From positions 124,001-188,000 of the forward strand of contig DAOUFM010000076.1 of the NCBI GenBank assembly GCA_034429975.1: 64,000 bases of DNA. The letters run 5' to 3'. Positions 43,865 to 51,970 of this stretch are shown piece by piece; the first letter of the stretch is position 1, and each line of letters opens with the position of its first letter. The notes under the pieces are model-generated. The model did not search any database, was not told where the DNA came from, and saw nothing but the letters and a program-made list of their open reading frames with translations. The DNA is from UBA6170 sp034429975. Its GTDB lineage: Bacteria > Chloroflexota > Anaerolineae > Anaerolineales > Anaerolineaceae. The position numbers and the translations under genes were made by a program.

Positions 43865-44111
43865 GCCATTTAAGAAAAATATTACTTAAAATTTTTAGAG
43901 TATTAGAAAATATATTCTATAATTATTTTGATTTCATTTCTGCAAATCACCCCCATATGTGCCGTAGATATACAGGGCTATAACGTGTAAATTATTTAAA
44001 AAAGCCCAGTAGTACTGTTTCGCCTTCGGAAGATAATGAAGAGAATTTATAGTGATGTTAAAGAATCCTGGAGATTTAAAATTAAATGAAAATTTGACTA
44101 GGTATGAATCA

Positions 44112-44140
44112 AAAAACACCGTGCGCGTTCCGGTGTTTTT
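44112..44140 (-). terminator. intrinsic terminator after the dcw cluster
   Basis: AAAAACACCG (44112-44121) and CGGTGTTTTT (44131-44140), 10-bp stem, 9-nt loop, with T-runs on both strands. It ends minus-strand transcription about 180 nt after the ftsZ stop. Confidence 0.75.
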
Positions 44141-44317
44141 GTTGCGTTTTGAAAAAATTGTGGGAGTTATTTCAAAGCGCGGTATCAGTGGAGTAAGTGG
44201 AAGGACCAATGGATCACAAACTGAACGATGATGTGGAGCGAGTTCCTGCGACTCATCCCCCTGTTTCAATCCAACTGCTCAGAATTCAAAACAGTCGGAA
44301 TATGGGAGGATTTCCGC

Positions 44318-45451
44318 TTAGCGTTGTGTGCGATTGCGTAAGAAAGCGGGAATGTCAAGATCGTCCGTATTAATCACGTGAGATTGGAATTCAGTGGGCG
44401 CCGCAGATGCTCTTTCTGGTCGATTGGGTGTTGTAGAAGGACGAGGTTTGGCCTCATCGCTCTTTAACACTGGTTTCACCTCAAAAGCAGGATTCTGACG
44501 AACACCCGCACGGTCAAAACCCGTGGCAATGACCGTAATGCGTACATCATCGCCCATATTTTCATCGATGACAGCCCCAAAGATGAGGTTCACATCCGGG
44601 TGAGCGGTTTCTTTGATAATGGCGGCAGCCTGGTTGACCTCAAAGAGTGTCAGGTCAGGTCCACCGGTGACATTAAACAGAATTCCGCGAGCTCCATCGA
44701 TTGTTATGTCAAGAAGCTGACTGGAAATGGCTGCTTCAGCAGCAATTCTGGCTCGATCTTCCCCAGAAGCACGACCGACAGCCATTAACGCTGCACCACC
44801 TTCACTCATAATCGACCGAACATCAGCAAAATCAAGATTAATCATTCCGGGTACTGTAATTAATTCAGAAATACCTTGAATGCCTTGATGTAACACATCG
44901 TCTGCAATACGAAAAGCGTCCTGCAGACTGGCTCGTTTATCCACAATTTGCAATAAGCGATCATTGGGGATAACGATCAAGGTGTCTGCATGTTCTTTTA
45001 AGCGGGTAATACCGCCTTCGGCTGCTTTCGTTCGTCGAGCCCCTTCAAAGGTGAAAGGTCGAGTTACTACACCGATGGTTAACGCTCCGACTTCTTTAGC
45101 AATTTGTCCTACGATTGCCGCTGCGCCTGTACCAGTTCCACCGCCTAAACCGGCGGTTACGAAGACCATATCTGATCCACGTAAGACTTCGTACAACTCT
45201 TCAGCAGATTCTTCAGCAGCTTTTTGACCAATTTCTGGATTACCACCCGAACCTAACCCACGGGTAGTTTTGTCACCGATCCGCACCCTTGTTTCAGCAT
45301 TAGAAAGCTGTAACGCCTGTGCATCGGTATTGACGGCAATGAATTCAACGCCAGACATGCCTTCGAGGATCATGCGATTGACAGCGTTGCAACCACCACC
45401 ACCAACACCAACAACTTTTATTCTTGCGAATGATTCTGATTGAAATTCCAT
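44318..45451 (-). CDS. ftsZ: cell division protein FtsZ
   Basis: Tubulin-like GTPase that forms the division ring. 377 aa. GTP-binding motif GVGGGGCNAVNRM, tubulin signature GLGGGTGTGAAAIVG, T7-loop region with NLDFADVRSIM. After the globular domain is a short linker and the conserved C-terminal peptide DIPAFLRNR, which recruits FtsA and other partners. GGAGGAAGG lies before the ATG. Last gene of the dcw cluster, 50 nt after ftsA. Confidence 0.98.
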   Translation of the reverse strand: MEFQSESFARIKVVGVGGGGCNAVNRMILEGMSGVEFIAVNTDAQALQLSNAETRVRIGDKTTRGLGSGGNPEIGQKAAEESAEELYEVLRGSDMVFVTAGLGGGTGTGAAAIVGQIAKEVGALTIGVVTRPFTFEGARRTKAAEGGITRLKEHADTLIVIPNDRLLQIVDKRASLQDAFRIADDVLHQGIQGISELITVPGMINLDFADVRSIMSEGGAALMAVGRASGEDRARIAAEAAISSQLLDITIDGARGILFNVTGGPDLTLFEVNQAAAIIKETAHPDVNLIFGAVIDENMGDDVRITVIATGFDRAGVRQNPAFEVKPVLKSDEAKPRPSTTPNRPERASAAPTEFQSHVINTDDLDIPAFLRNRTQR

Positions 45452-45501
45452 TTTCCTTCCTCCCGAACTGAGATTGCGTACATGGTCGAATTTTTTTGAG
45501 A

Positions 45502-46743
45502 TTATGGAGAAATCTTTTTAAGGAATTCTACAATTTTTCCAAACCAATCCGGACCACTTCCTTTCGATACAAATCGACCGCCACCACGCGCAGGTATGAC
45601 CGATTCGTTCATCGCCAAAGCAAAATAAAGCAAACCAACACTGGTTGCATAGGCTGGTGAATTTAATTGATCAACCAGCCCAAATAAGTTCTCAGGTTTT
45701 GCCAATCTGACGGGCAAGCCTAAGATTTTACTGGCCAGCGGGCGAATACCAGGCAGCAGGCTACTGCCACCTGTCAATACCATTCCCGCCGGTAATAAAC
45801 CGTCGTATCCAGAGCGTTTAATTTCATCCAAAATGAGATCAAAAATCTCTTCTGTGCGTGCTTCGATGATGTGTGCGAGATCACGCCTGGGGATTTGAGT
45901 GGCCTGTTCATCACCAAAGCTGCGTACGCGGAAGGATTCATCTTCACCTACCTCGGCTTTAATGGCATGGCCATATTGTTTTTTGACTTTTTCGGCTTCC
46001 TCAATCGGTAAGCGTAATCCATGAGCGATATCTGAGGTGATATGGTTTCCGCCGACAGCGAGAACCATAGTATGCCATACATCTCCGTCAATATAAATCG
46101 CCAAATCAGTTGTTCCACCGCCAATATCACATACGATTACGCCCATATTCCGTTCTGTTTCAGAGAGCACAACTTCAGCGGATGCAAGCGGGTTAAGAAT
46201 GAATTGACTGACGTGAATCCCGGTTCCTTCAACAGCCTGGCGAATATTCTCCACAGTTGATTGCGCTGCTGTAATGATATGGGCTTCCACTTCCAGCCGA
46301 TATCCATGCATTCCGATAGGGGAGCGAATGCCGTCCTGGCCATCGACGATGAAACCACGTTGAATTACATGTAAAATTTCACGATTGTGAGGAATATTAA
46401 CTGCTTGGGCTGCTTCCAGCGCGCGTTGCATATCATTCAGGTCAATGACACCGCCTGTCACCGCAGCTACACCCCGATTATTGACCGACGTAACCTGCGA
46501 TCCTGCCAGGCTAACAAAGGCTTCAGACACTTCCAAACCACAGGAACGCTGGGCTTTCTCTACCGAGCGGGCAACCGATTGGGTCGCAGCAGCCAGGTCG
46601 ATGATCGATCCTTTTTTGATCCCCTGAGCTGGTTCAATACCAACACCAAGTATGCGAATGCGATGATCCCCTTCAATTCGTCCAATTAAGGTACAAACTT
46701 TGGTGGTTCCGATATCAATTCCAACAATGATAGGCTCTTCCAT
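45502..46743 (-). CDS. ftsA: cell division protein FtsA
   Basis: Actin-like membrane tether for FtsZ. 413 aa. Phosphate-binding motif GIDIGTTKVCTLIG, the 1C/SHS2 domain with EAFVSLAGSQVTSVNNRG, DIGGGTTDLAIY, and VLTGGSSLLPGI. The C-terminal end WFGKIVEFLKKISP fits the amphipathic membrane-targeting helix. Starts 7 nt after the ftsQ stop. Confidence 0.96.
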   Translation of the reverse strand: MEEPIIVGIDIGTTKVCTLIGRIEGDHRIRILGVGIEPAQGIKKGSIIDLAAATQSVARSVEKAQRSCGLEVSEAFVSLAGSQVTSVNNRGVAAVTGGVIDLNDMQRALEAAQAVNIPHNREILHVIQRGFIVDGQDGIRSPIGMHGYRLEVEAHIITAAQSTVENIRQAVEGTGIHVSQFILNPLASAEVVLSETERNMGVIVCDIGGGTTDLAIYIDGDVWHTMVLAVGGNHITSDIAHGLRLPIEEAEKVKKQYGHAIKAEVGEDESFRVRSFGDEQATQIPRRDLAHIIEARTEEIFDLILDEIKRSGYDGLLPAGMVLTGGSSLLPGIRPLASKILGLPVRLAKPENLFGLVDQLNSPAYATSVGLLYFALAMNESVIPARGGGRFVSKGSGPDWFGKIVEFLKKISP

Positions 46744-46750
46744 CTTTGAT

Positions 46751-47782
46751 CTACTCCCGATAATAAGGTCTGTCGGTAAATTCTACACTGACCATGCTGG
46801 GCTGAAGTCCTTCTTTCGTAAATTTCTCAACAAGTACCTGATAAGCATTTAATTTATAATTAATATCATTTAATGTCAACCCAACGAATACATCCCATCC
46901 TTGTTCAGCTTTCCATCCTAATCCATGTGTTTTATTATAGAGGATATTTGCATCAGAGGGTAGAAAAGCCATGAGTTGATAGGCGGCATCAATCAAATTA
47001 GGATCTACCGTTTCGCCCCATCCCTGCAATTCAGACACAGCCAACCGAGCCAATTCGTTTTGATTCTGTTTGAGATTGGTACCGGTAGTTATTTGTTCTA
47101 TGTTGGAAATAACCAATGGAGGAGGAGCAGAAGCATGAATGGTGATCAACTCGCCAACCTCTCCTCGGGGTGGGATTAAGACGCCTTCCTGATCAAGCCA
47201 GTATGCCTGTTTATCAGTTTGCCATAAAAGAACTGGCTGCCGTTCCGTTGCTGAGAGATTTATTTGATTAGGAAGATCAATTGTGATTTGAATATCTTTT
47301 AATTCAGGAAAAGCAATTTCTAAATCCTTTTTTGCCTGGGCAGTATCTAGCCAGATAACACTCTCGCCCTGAATTTTTAAAACTGCATCGACATCGTTGA
47401 TCGTTAATCGAGATAAGCCGCTGGTCTGGATCTGATTAATTTGAAATTGAGGAGAATTAAAAATAAGAAAAATTCCTACCAAACAGAAAAGCCCCATGAA
47501 AAATGAAAGCAAGCGCCAACCAATATGAATGGAAGAGATTGCTGGTAACCGAATTTCAGCTCCGGTAGCTCCAATTGCATAATTAAATTGGCGGCGAGTC
47601 GATTGTTTCGGATAATTTGGGTATGTCGTTGCATAAACACTTCGCCGAGCAGTGATTGGCATCGTATTTTTTATTACAGGCGGTTGAACAACTCGGCTTG
47701 TTTGGGTCATTTTTTCTTCAGATTGCTTTTTCTGCCTTTCACGCACCAGTGTGGATCGAGGAATTCCAGCGGCACTTCTCAT
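46751..47782 (-). CDS. ftsQ: cell division protein FtsQ/DivIB
   Basis: 343 aa, bitopic. A long basic cytoplasmic N-terminus (about 1-88), one membrane helix (about 89-108, LSFFMGLFCLVGIFLIF), a POTRA domain beginning FQINQIQTSGLSRLTINDV, then the beta domain (about 190-343). It links the ring to the peptidoglycan machinery with FtsL. Its ATG overlaps the ddl stop (ATGA). Confidence 0.9.
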   Translation of the reverse strand: MRSAAGIPRSTLVRERQKKQSEEKMTQTSRVVQPPVIKNTMPITARRSVYATTYPNYPKQSTRRQFNYAIGATGAEIRLPAISSIHIGWRLLSFFMGLFCLVGIFLIFNSPQFQINQIQTSGLSRLTINDVDAVLKIQGESVIWLDTAQAKKDLEIAFPELKDIQITIDLPNQINLSATERQPVLLWQTDKQAYWLDQEGVLIPPRGEVGELITIHASAPPPLVISNIEQITTGTNLKQNQNELARLAVSELQGWGETVDPNLIDAAYQLMAFLPSDANILYNKTHGLGWKAEQGWDVFVGLTLNDINYKLNAYQVLVEKFTKEGLQPSMVSVEFTDRPYYRE

Positions 47783-48900
47783 TTATTTTTCCTCCGATAC
47801 TGATAAATAGAACGAATATTTTCTTTTTGGCGATCGATTGCCAATTCGATTAATTGATCAATTAATTTGGTAAAAGGTATTCCGCTGATCTCCCACAATT
47901 TGGGATACATACTGATTTTTGTGAACCCGGGGATTGAATTTATTTCATTCAAATAAATTTGTTCGGGTTCTCGAGAGATCAGGAAATCAACTCGTGCCAT
48001 TCCAGCGCAATCAATAGCGGTATAAGCATTCAGGGCATATTCTTGTATTTTTTTGATCAAATACTCGGGTAATTCTGCCGGTATGACCAATCGAGTAACG
48101 CCATTAATATATTTGTCATCGTAACTATAGAATTCATCGCCAGGAATGATCTCACCCGGACTTGAAACCTGGGGAAATTCATTCCCTAAAACGGAGATTT
48201 CGATCTCAATAGGGTTTTCAATCCCTAATTCAATCAGAATTCTGCGGTCATACTGAATGGCATCCAGAAGGCCGTTTTTTAATTGCATTCTGTTTTTACA
48301 TTTATTAATACCTACCGAGGATCCCATGTTGACAGGTTTAGTGAAAAAAGGATAGCTTCCAAAGTTTTCAATTTTTGAAATAACGACATCGATATCTTTT
48401 TCGATCTCTTTACGAGTAAAAAGAAGATCATTCACCACCGGAATTGAATTCGCCCGCATGACCTGCTTGAAAATGGCTTTGTCCATCCCGACGGATGATC
48501 CTAAAACCCCGGCCCCAACAAAAGCCAGTTCTGAGATTTCAAATAAAGCCTGAATCGTGCCATCTTCTCCGAAGGGTCCGTGTAAAGCAGGGAAAACGAC
48601 ATCCAGTTTGGCAAAAGGTCGTAGAACAAAACCCTGATCACTTTGAAAACGTTCATAAATTACATGCCCGCTTGGTTCAGAGATTAATGTAGCTGGGTTT
48701 AATTTCGAAAAATTCTTGTTCTCGAAAGCAGAAAGCACATTCTGCCCTACCAACCACCTGCCTTCATGTGTGATTCCAATTTCCACTACGGAGTATTTCG
48801 TACGATCCATATTATCCAAAATTGAACGTGCAGAAAGAAGCGAAATTTCGTGTTCACCGGATCTGCCGCCAAATAAAAGCCCAACAGTTAATCGGTTCAT
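47779..48900 (-). CDS. ddl: D-alanine--D-alanine ligase
   Basis: ATP-grasp enzyme making D-Ala-D-Ala for MurF. 373 aa. LLFGGRSGEHEISLLSA at the N-terminus, ALHGPFGEDGTIQALFE, KPVNMGSSVGINKCKN, and the EFYSYDDKYI omega-loop region, whose Tyr is kept as in D-Ala-D-Ala rather than D-Ala-D-Lac ligases. ARVDFLISR and LNEINSIPGFTKISMYPKL close the active site. Overlaps murB and ftsQ by 4 nt each. Confidence 0.96.
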   Translation of the reverse strand: MNRLTVGLLFGGRSGEHEISLLSARSILDNMDRTKYSVVEIGITHEGRWLVGQNVLSAFENKNFSKLNPATLISEPSGHVIYERFQSDQGFVLRPFAKLDVVFPALHGPFGEDGTIQALFEISELAFVGAGVLGSSVGMDKAIFKQVMRANSIPVVNDLLFTRKEIEKDIDVVISKIENFGSYPFFTKPVNMGSSVGINKCKNRMQLKNGLLDAIQYDRRILIELGIENPIEIEISVLGNEFPQVSSPGEIIPGDEFYSYDDKYINGVTRLVIPAELPEYLIKKIQEYALNAYTAIDCAGMARVDFLISREPEQIYLNEINSIPGFTKISMYPKLWEISGIPFTKLIDQLIELAIDRQKENIRSIYQYRRKNK

Positions 48901-49862
48901 TTCGATGCCATCCTTGTTTGCTCAGTATTGTGATCCGACTTGTGACCGAACCCGATCAATTCAATTTCTAATTCCAAATTGACGTTAAATTCTTTTTGAA
49001 CAGTTTGCTGCACATACTGAATCAATTGGAAATAATCTTTCGCAGAAGCACTTTCATTATTGACAAAGAAATTCGCATGGACTTCACTGACTTTAACACC
49101 GCCAATTGAGAAGCCTTTCAAACCAGCAGCTTCAATTAATCTTCCGGCGTAATCTCCTTCAGGATTCTTGAACATCGAGCCCATGGTTGCCCCGGGAGGT
49201 TGTGTTTTTTTGCGGTGTTCACTACATGCATTCATTTTTTCCTTAATTTTTGCCGGATCATCGGGCTTTACCTGGAAAGTTGCTGATAAAATGATCCCTT
49301 TTGTTTCATGGCGTTTGAGGATACTGTTCCGATAGTTAAATTGGAAATCCCTGGTTTTCCAGATAGACTTCCCCTGATCATGTTGCAAGATTTCAGCCAA
49401 TAAGAGACTGCGTTGAATATCACTGCCATGTGCGCCAGCATTCCCATAAATCGCCCCGCCAACAGTTCCGGGGATGCTATTGGCCCACTCCATCCCGGAT
49501 AAACCAGCTAGGGCTGCCTTTCTTGTAACCATACCCAGTCCAGCTCCTGATTCAGCACAAATGTAATGATTTTCTCCTTCATGGAGAATGGCAATATTTT
49601 TGGCATGATTGAGGATCATCAAACCATTAAAACCTTGATCACTAAATAAAATATTTGATCCAGCGCCTAGAATGAAATAGTTTATTCCATATTCCCAACA
49701 TAAAATTACCACCAAAGACAATTCTTCCGGATTATTTACAGTCACAAACCAACTGGCATTCCCCCCGACTCGGGCTGTCGAGTGGTTGCGCAATGGAACC
49801 TGTTCCTGTAAACGGTTGCCAAATTGCTTTTTAAGAATTTCTACTAAGCGATGATTCAACAT
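48897..49862 (-). CDS. murB: UDP-N-acetylenolpyruvoylglucosamine reductase
   Basis: FAD enzyme giving UDP-MurNAc. 321 aa. FAD motif ILGAGSNILFSDQGFNG; GMEWANSIPGTVGGAIYGNAGAHG (shown as GMEWANSIPGTVGG / AIYGNAGAHG); GATMGSMFKNPEGDYAG with the catalytic Ser; KVSEVHANFFVN. AAAGG lies within the last codons of the small upstream ORF. Its TGA overlaps the ddl ATG. Confidence 0.96.
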   Translation of the reverse strand: MLNHRLVEILKKQFGNRLQEQVPLRNHSTARVGGNASWFVTVNNPEELSLVVILCWEYGINYFILGAGSNILFSDQGFNGLMILNHAKNIAILHEGENHYICAESGAGLGMVTRKAALAGLSGMEWANSIPGTVGGAIYGNAGAHGSDIQRSLLLAEILQHDQGKSIWKTRDFQFNYRNSILKRHETKGIILSATFQVKPDDPAKIKEKMNACSEHRKKTQPPGATMGSMFKNPEGDYAGRLIEAAGLKGFSIGGVKVSEVHANFFVNNESASAKDYFQLIQYVQQTVQKEFNVNLELEIELIGFGHKSDHNTEQTRMASK

Positions 49863-49875
49863 TAATAACCGGCCT

Positions 49876-50055
49876 TTAAGATTTTTCGAAGTAATTAATT
49901 AATTTGTGGACAACTTCTTCTTTATTCTCAATCGATTTATTTTTCTTTAATCGTGGGGGGTTATTGTCCTTTGTAGTTTTTGCTTTAGGGTCAATTTTCA
50001 GGCCAAAGAAGTTCAAGAGATCAATCTCAGTTTCACAATTATTTTCTAATCTCAT
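49876..50055 (-). CDS. 59-aa protein of unknown function, coupled between murC and murB
   Basis: The ATG at 50053-50055 shares bases with the murC TGA (ATGA), as at other joints of this cluster. GGAG lies seven bases upstream within murC. The frame runs 59 codons to a TAA 13 nt before the murB ATG and carries the murB Shine-Dalgarno. The product (MRLENNCETEIDLLNFFGLK...) is hydrophilic, with about 10 Lys and 10 acidic residues, one Cys, and two short amphipathic segments: EIDLLNFFGLK and EVVHKLINYFEK. No signal peptide or membrane helix. I recognise no family. Position suggests a role in wall synthesis or division, by inference only. Confidence 0.7.
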   Translation of the reverse strand: MRLENNCETEIDLLNFFGLKIDPKAKTTKDNNPPRLKKNKSIENKEEVVHKLINYFEKS

Positions 50056-51434
50056 CTTTGTTCTCCTTTTGAATATGATAATCGTACTGCTTGACTGATT
50101 TTTATGGCATCTCCAGCAGAGAAAACCAACATGACATCACCTGGAGAAAGATGTTCCAAAAGATAACTGACAATTTCGTTCAGAGATGGAATATATTTTG
50201 CATCAGGATGCTGCATGGCTGCTACAATCGACGCCGCTGAAAAGCCATTGTCATGCTCTCTGGATGCATAAACCTGGCTGATAATTACATGATCGGCGTC
50301 CTGAAAACAATTAACAAATTCATTGAATAAGGTCTGAGTTCGCGAGTATGTATGTGGTTGCCAGATAGCCCATAATTTTTGGTTTGGATATTTACTTCTA
50401 GCTGCTTGGAGAGTAGCCCTAATCTCGGTGGGGTGGTGGGCGTAATCGTCAATGATCGTAACCCCATTGACCTCACCTATAATGTCAAAACGCCGGGCAG
50501 TGCCTGAGAATTCAGTTAAGGCTTTGGCAGCAGCCGGTAAATCCAATTGCAACAAATGAGCAATTCCAATAGCGGCCAGTGCATTGAGAACATTGTGGAT
50601 CCCTGGGACACTTAAATCAATTTCGATTATTTCTTTCGCACCATTTATTGAATTTTGAATTACCTGGAAATGATATCCACCCATCTGGTTACGCTCTAAA
50701 TTGGTTGCCTGATAGCCATTCATTTCTGATAAACCGTAAGTGATTACATTCTCACTGGAAATGAGTGGTATTAATTTCTGAACCCCCGGGTCATCCTGGC
50801 AAATGAATAAATAACCACCTGGCAGTATCTTTTGAGTAAAAGCAGCAAATGCCTGCAAATAGTCGGAGAAAGTTGGGAAACAATCCGGGTGATCGTGTTC
50901 CAGGGTGGTGATTACCCCGATAAAGGGGTTTAATCCCAGGAACATGCGATCGTATTCATCCGCTTCAATGATGAAATAGTCACCCTGACCGTAATGTGCA
51001 TTGCTTTTTAAGTTTTTTGAAACACTTCCAATAATATAACTCGGGTCAAGCTGTAATGTTTGAAGCATATGTGCAACCATAGCGGTTGTGGTTGTTTTTC
51101 CATGAGTTCCGGCTATGGCGATCCCCTTTTGTGCTTGCATTAACTCCCCAAGAATATCTGCACGCTTATAAACAGGGATGCGGGCTAAATGAGCTGCCTG
51201 AATCTCAGGGTTTGCGTTTGAAATAGCGGAAGAGCGGATCACCAAATCCATTCCCACGAGATGATCGGCTGAATGACCTTCATAAACGGTGATTCCACGG
51301 GAGATTAAATCTTTAGCCAGGTCTGATATATGCTGGTCAGATCCACTGACATGATAGCCTTTCTCCTGTAATAGGCGGGCAATGGCAGACATGCCAGTAC
51401 CGCCAATTCCGACGAAAAACACATTCTTCTTCAT
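50052..51434 (-). CDS. murC: UDP-N-acetylmuramate--L-alanine ligase
   Basis: Adds L-Ala to UDP-MurNAc. 460 aa. N-terminal VGIGGTGMSAIARLLQEKG, Mur-ligase P-loop AIAGTHGKTTTTAM (about 112-125), IIEADEYDRMFLGL, TLEHDHPDCFP, DDYAHHPTEIRATL and IWQPHTYSRTQTL. All active-site motifs are kept. Overlaps cvpA by 4 nt. Confidence 0.97.
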   Translation of the reverse strand: MKKNVFFVGIGGTGMSAIARLLQEKGYHVSGSDQHISDLAKDLISRGITVYEGHSADHLVGMDLVIRSSAISNANPEIQAAHLARIPVYKRADILGELMQAQKGIAIAGTHGKTTTTAMVAHMLQTLQLDPSYIIGSVSKNLKSNAHYGQGDYFIIEADEYDRMFLGLNPFIGVITTLEHDHPDCFPTFSDYLQAFAAFTQKILPGGYLFICQDDPGVQKLIPLISSENVITYGLSEMNGYQATNLERNQMGGYHFQVIQNSINGAKEIIEIDLSVPGIHNVLNALAAIGIAHLLQLDLPAAAKALTEFSGTARRFDIIGEVNGVTIIDDYAHHPTEIRATLQAARSKYPNQKLWAIWQPHTYSRTQTLFNEFVNCFQDADHVIISQVYASREHDNGFSAASIVAAMQHPDAKYIPSLNEIVSYLLEHLSPGDVMLVFSAGDAIKISQAVRLSYSKGEQR

Positions 51435-51970
51435 AAGAACACCACCAGCACAAATATGAAAGCGATGGCAACCGCAAAATAAACAGCAGGGGTTCCTAAT
51501 AATGCTGGAGGCATAAAAGCCAGAAGTTCCTGAGTTTTAATGCCGACCTCTGTGCTTAGGTCCGGAGGAAAAATAAAAGAAAATGGATAATTGGCGACAT
51601 CCAGAAAGTACCAGAAACTACCAAATACTAGATAACCATTCACAGCGCCGAGGAAGAGACCTAATAATATATCTTGAAATTTATCGCGGACAAAGCGACC
51701 TGATCCGGCTAATTTAGGAATATTTGGGCTTTGATATCCAAAAAACACCAGTCCAACTAATAAAATGGTTTGGACCCAGTAATAAGTGCTGGGGTTGTTC
51801 ACCATTAAATTGTCACGCACGAGCGGAACAAACTTTTCAAGAACTGCAATAATAAACAAAGAAAGAATAACGCTGAAACTAACCAGAATTTCACGAGCCC
51901 AGCCACGCATTGCGCCGATCAACGCAAATAACGCCACATACATCCAGAAGATTACATCAAGAGAAATCAT
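51431..51970 (-). CDS. CvpA-family membrane protein
   Basis: 179 aa with about four membrane helices: 7-23, 28-47, 65-84 and 104-127, and a C-terminal helix (about 160-179). RGWAREILVSFSVI and the LGAVNGYLVFGS stretch match the colicin V production/CvpA family. The family is linked with envelope homeostasis in other bacteria. It is unusual inside a dcw cluster, here between murG and murC with 4-nt overlaps on both sides, so its expression is tied to wall synthesis. Confidence 0.8.
   Translation of the reverse strand: MISLDVIFWMYVALFALIGAMRGWAREILVSFSVILSLFIIAVLEKFVPLVRDNLMVNNPSTYYWVQTILLVGLVFFGYQSPNIPKLAGSGRFVRDKFQDILLGLFLGAVNGYLVFGSFWYFLDVANYPFSFIFPPDLSTEVGIKTQELLAFMPPALLGTPAVYFAVAIAFIFVLVVFL

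Larger units (their letters stand above)
43726..44317 (-). other. 592-nt non-coding region between ftsZ and nrdR
   Basis: Contains, from the ftsZ side, 180 nt of moderate-GC sequence without a convincing gene, the terminator at 44112-44140, an AT-rich stretch, and the nrdR promoter and candidate operators. An open 111-codon minus-strand frame runs through it and is not believed. Part of the ftsZ transcript may persist as a 3'-UTR RNA. Confidence 0.5.

Noticed and set aside
43934..44269. Open minus-strand frame of 111 codons between ftsZ and nrdR
   Set aside because: It runs through the terminator stem and AT-rich promoter region, has no Shine-Dalgarno and no recognisable protein features.
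44245..44275. GTTTCAATCC-like sequence reminiscent of a CRISPR repeat end
   Set aside because: Only one copy, no spacer periodicity and no cas genes.
49904..50098. Plus-strand frame of 64 codons opposite the murC-murB gap
   Set aside because: No ribosome site, and it is antisense to the well-supported 59-codon gene.
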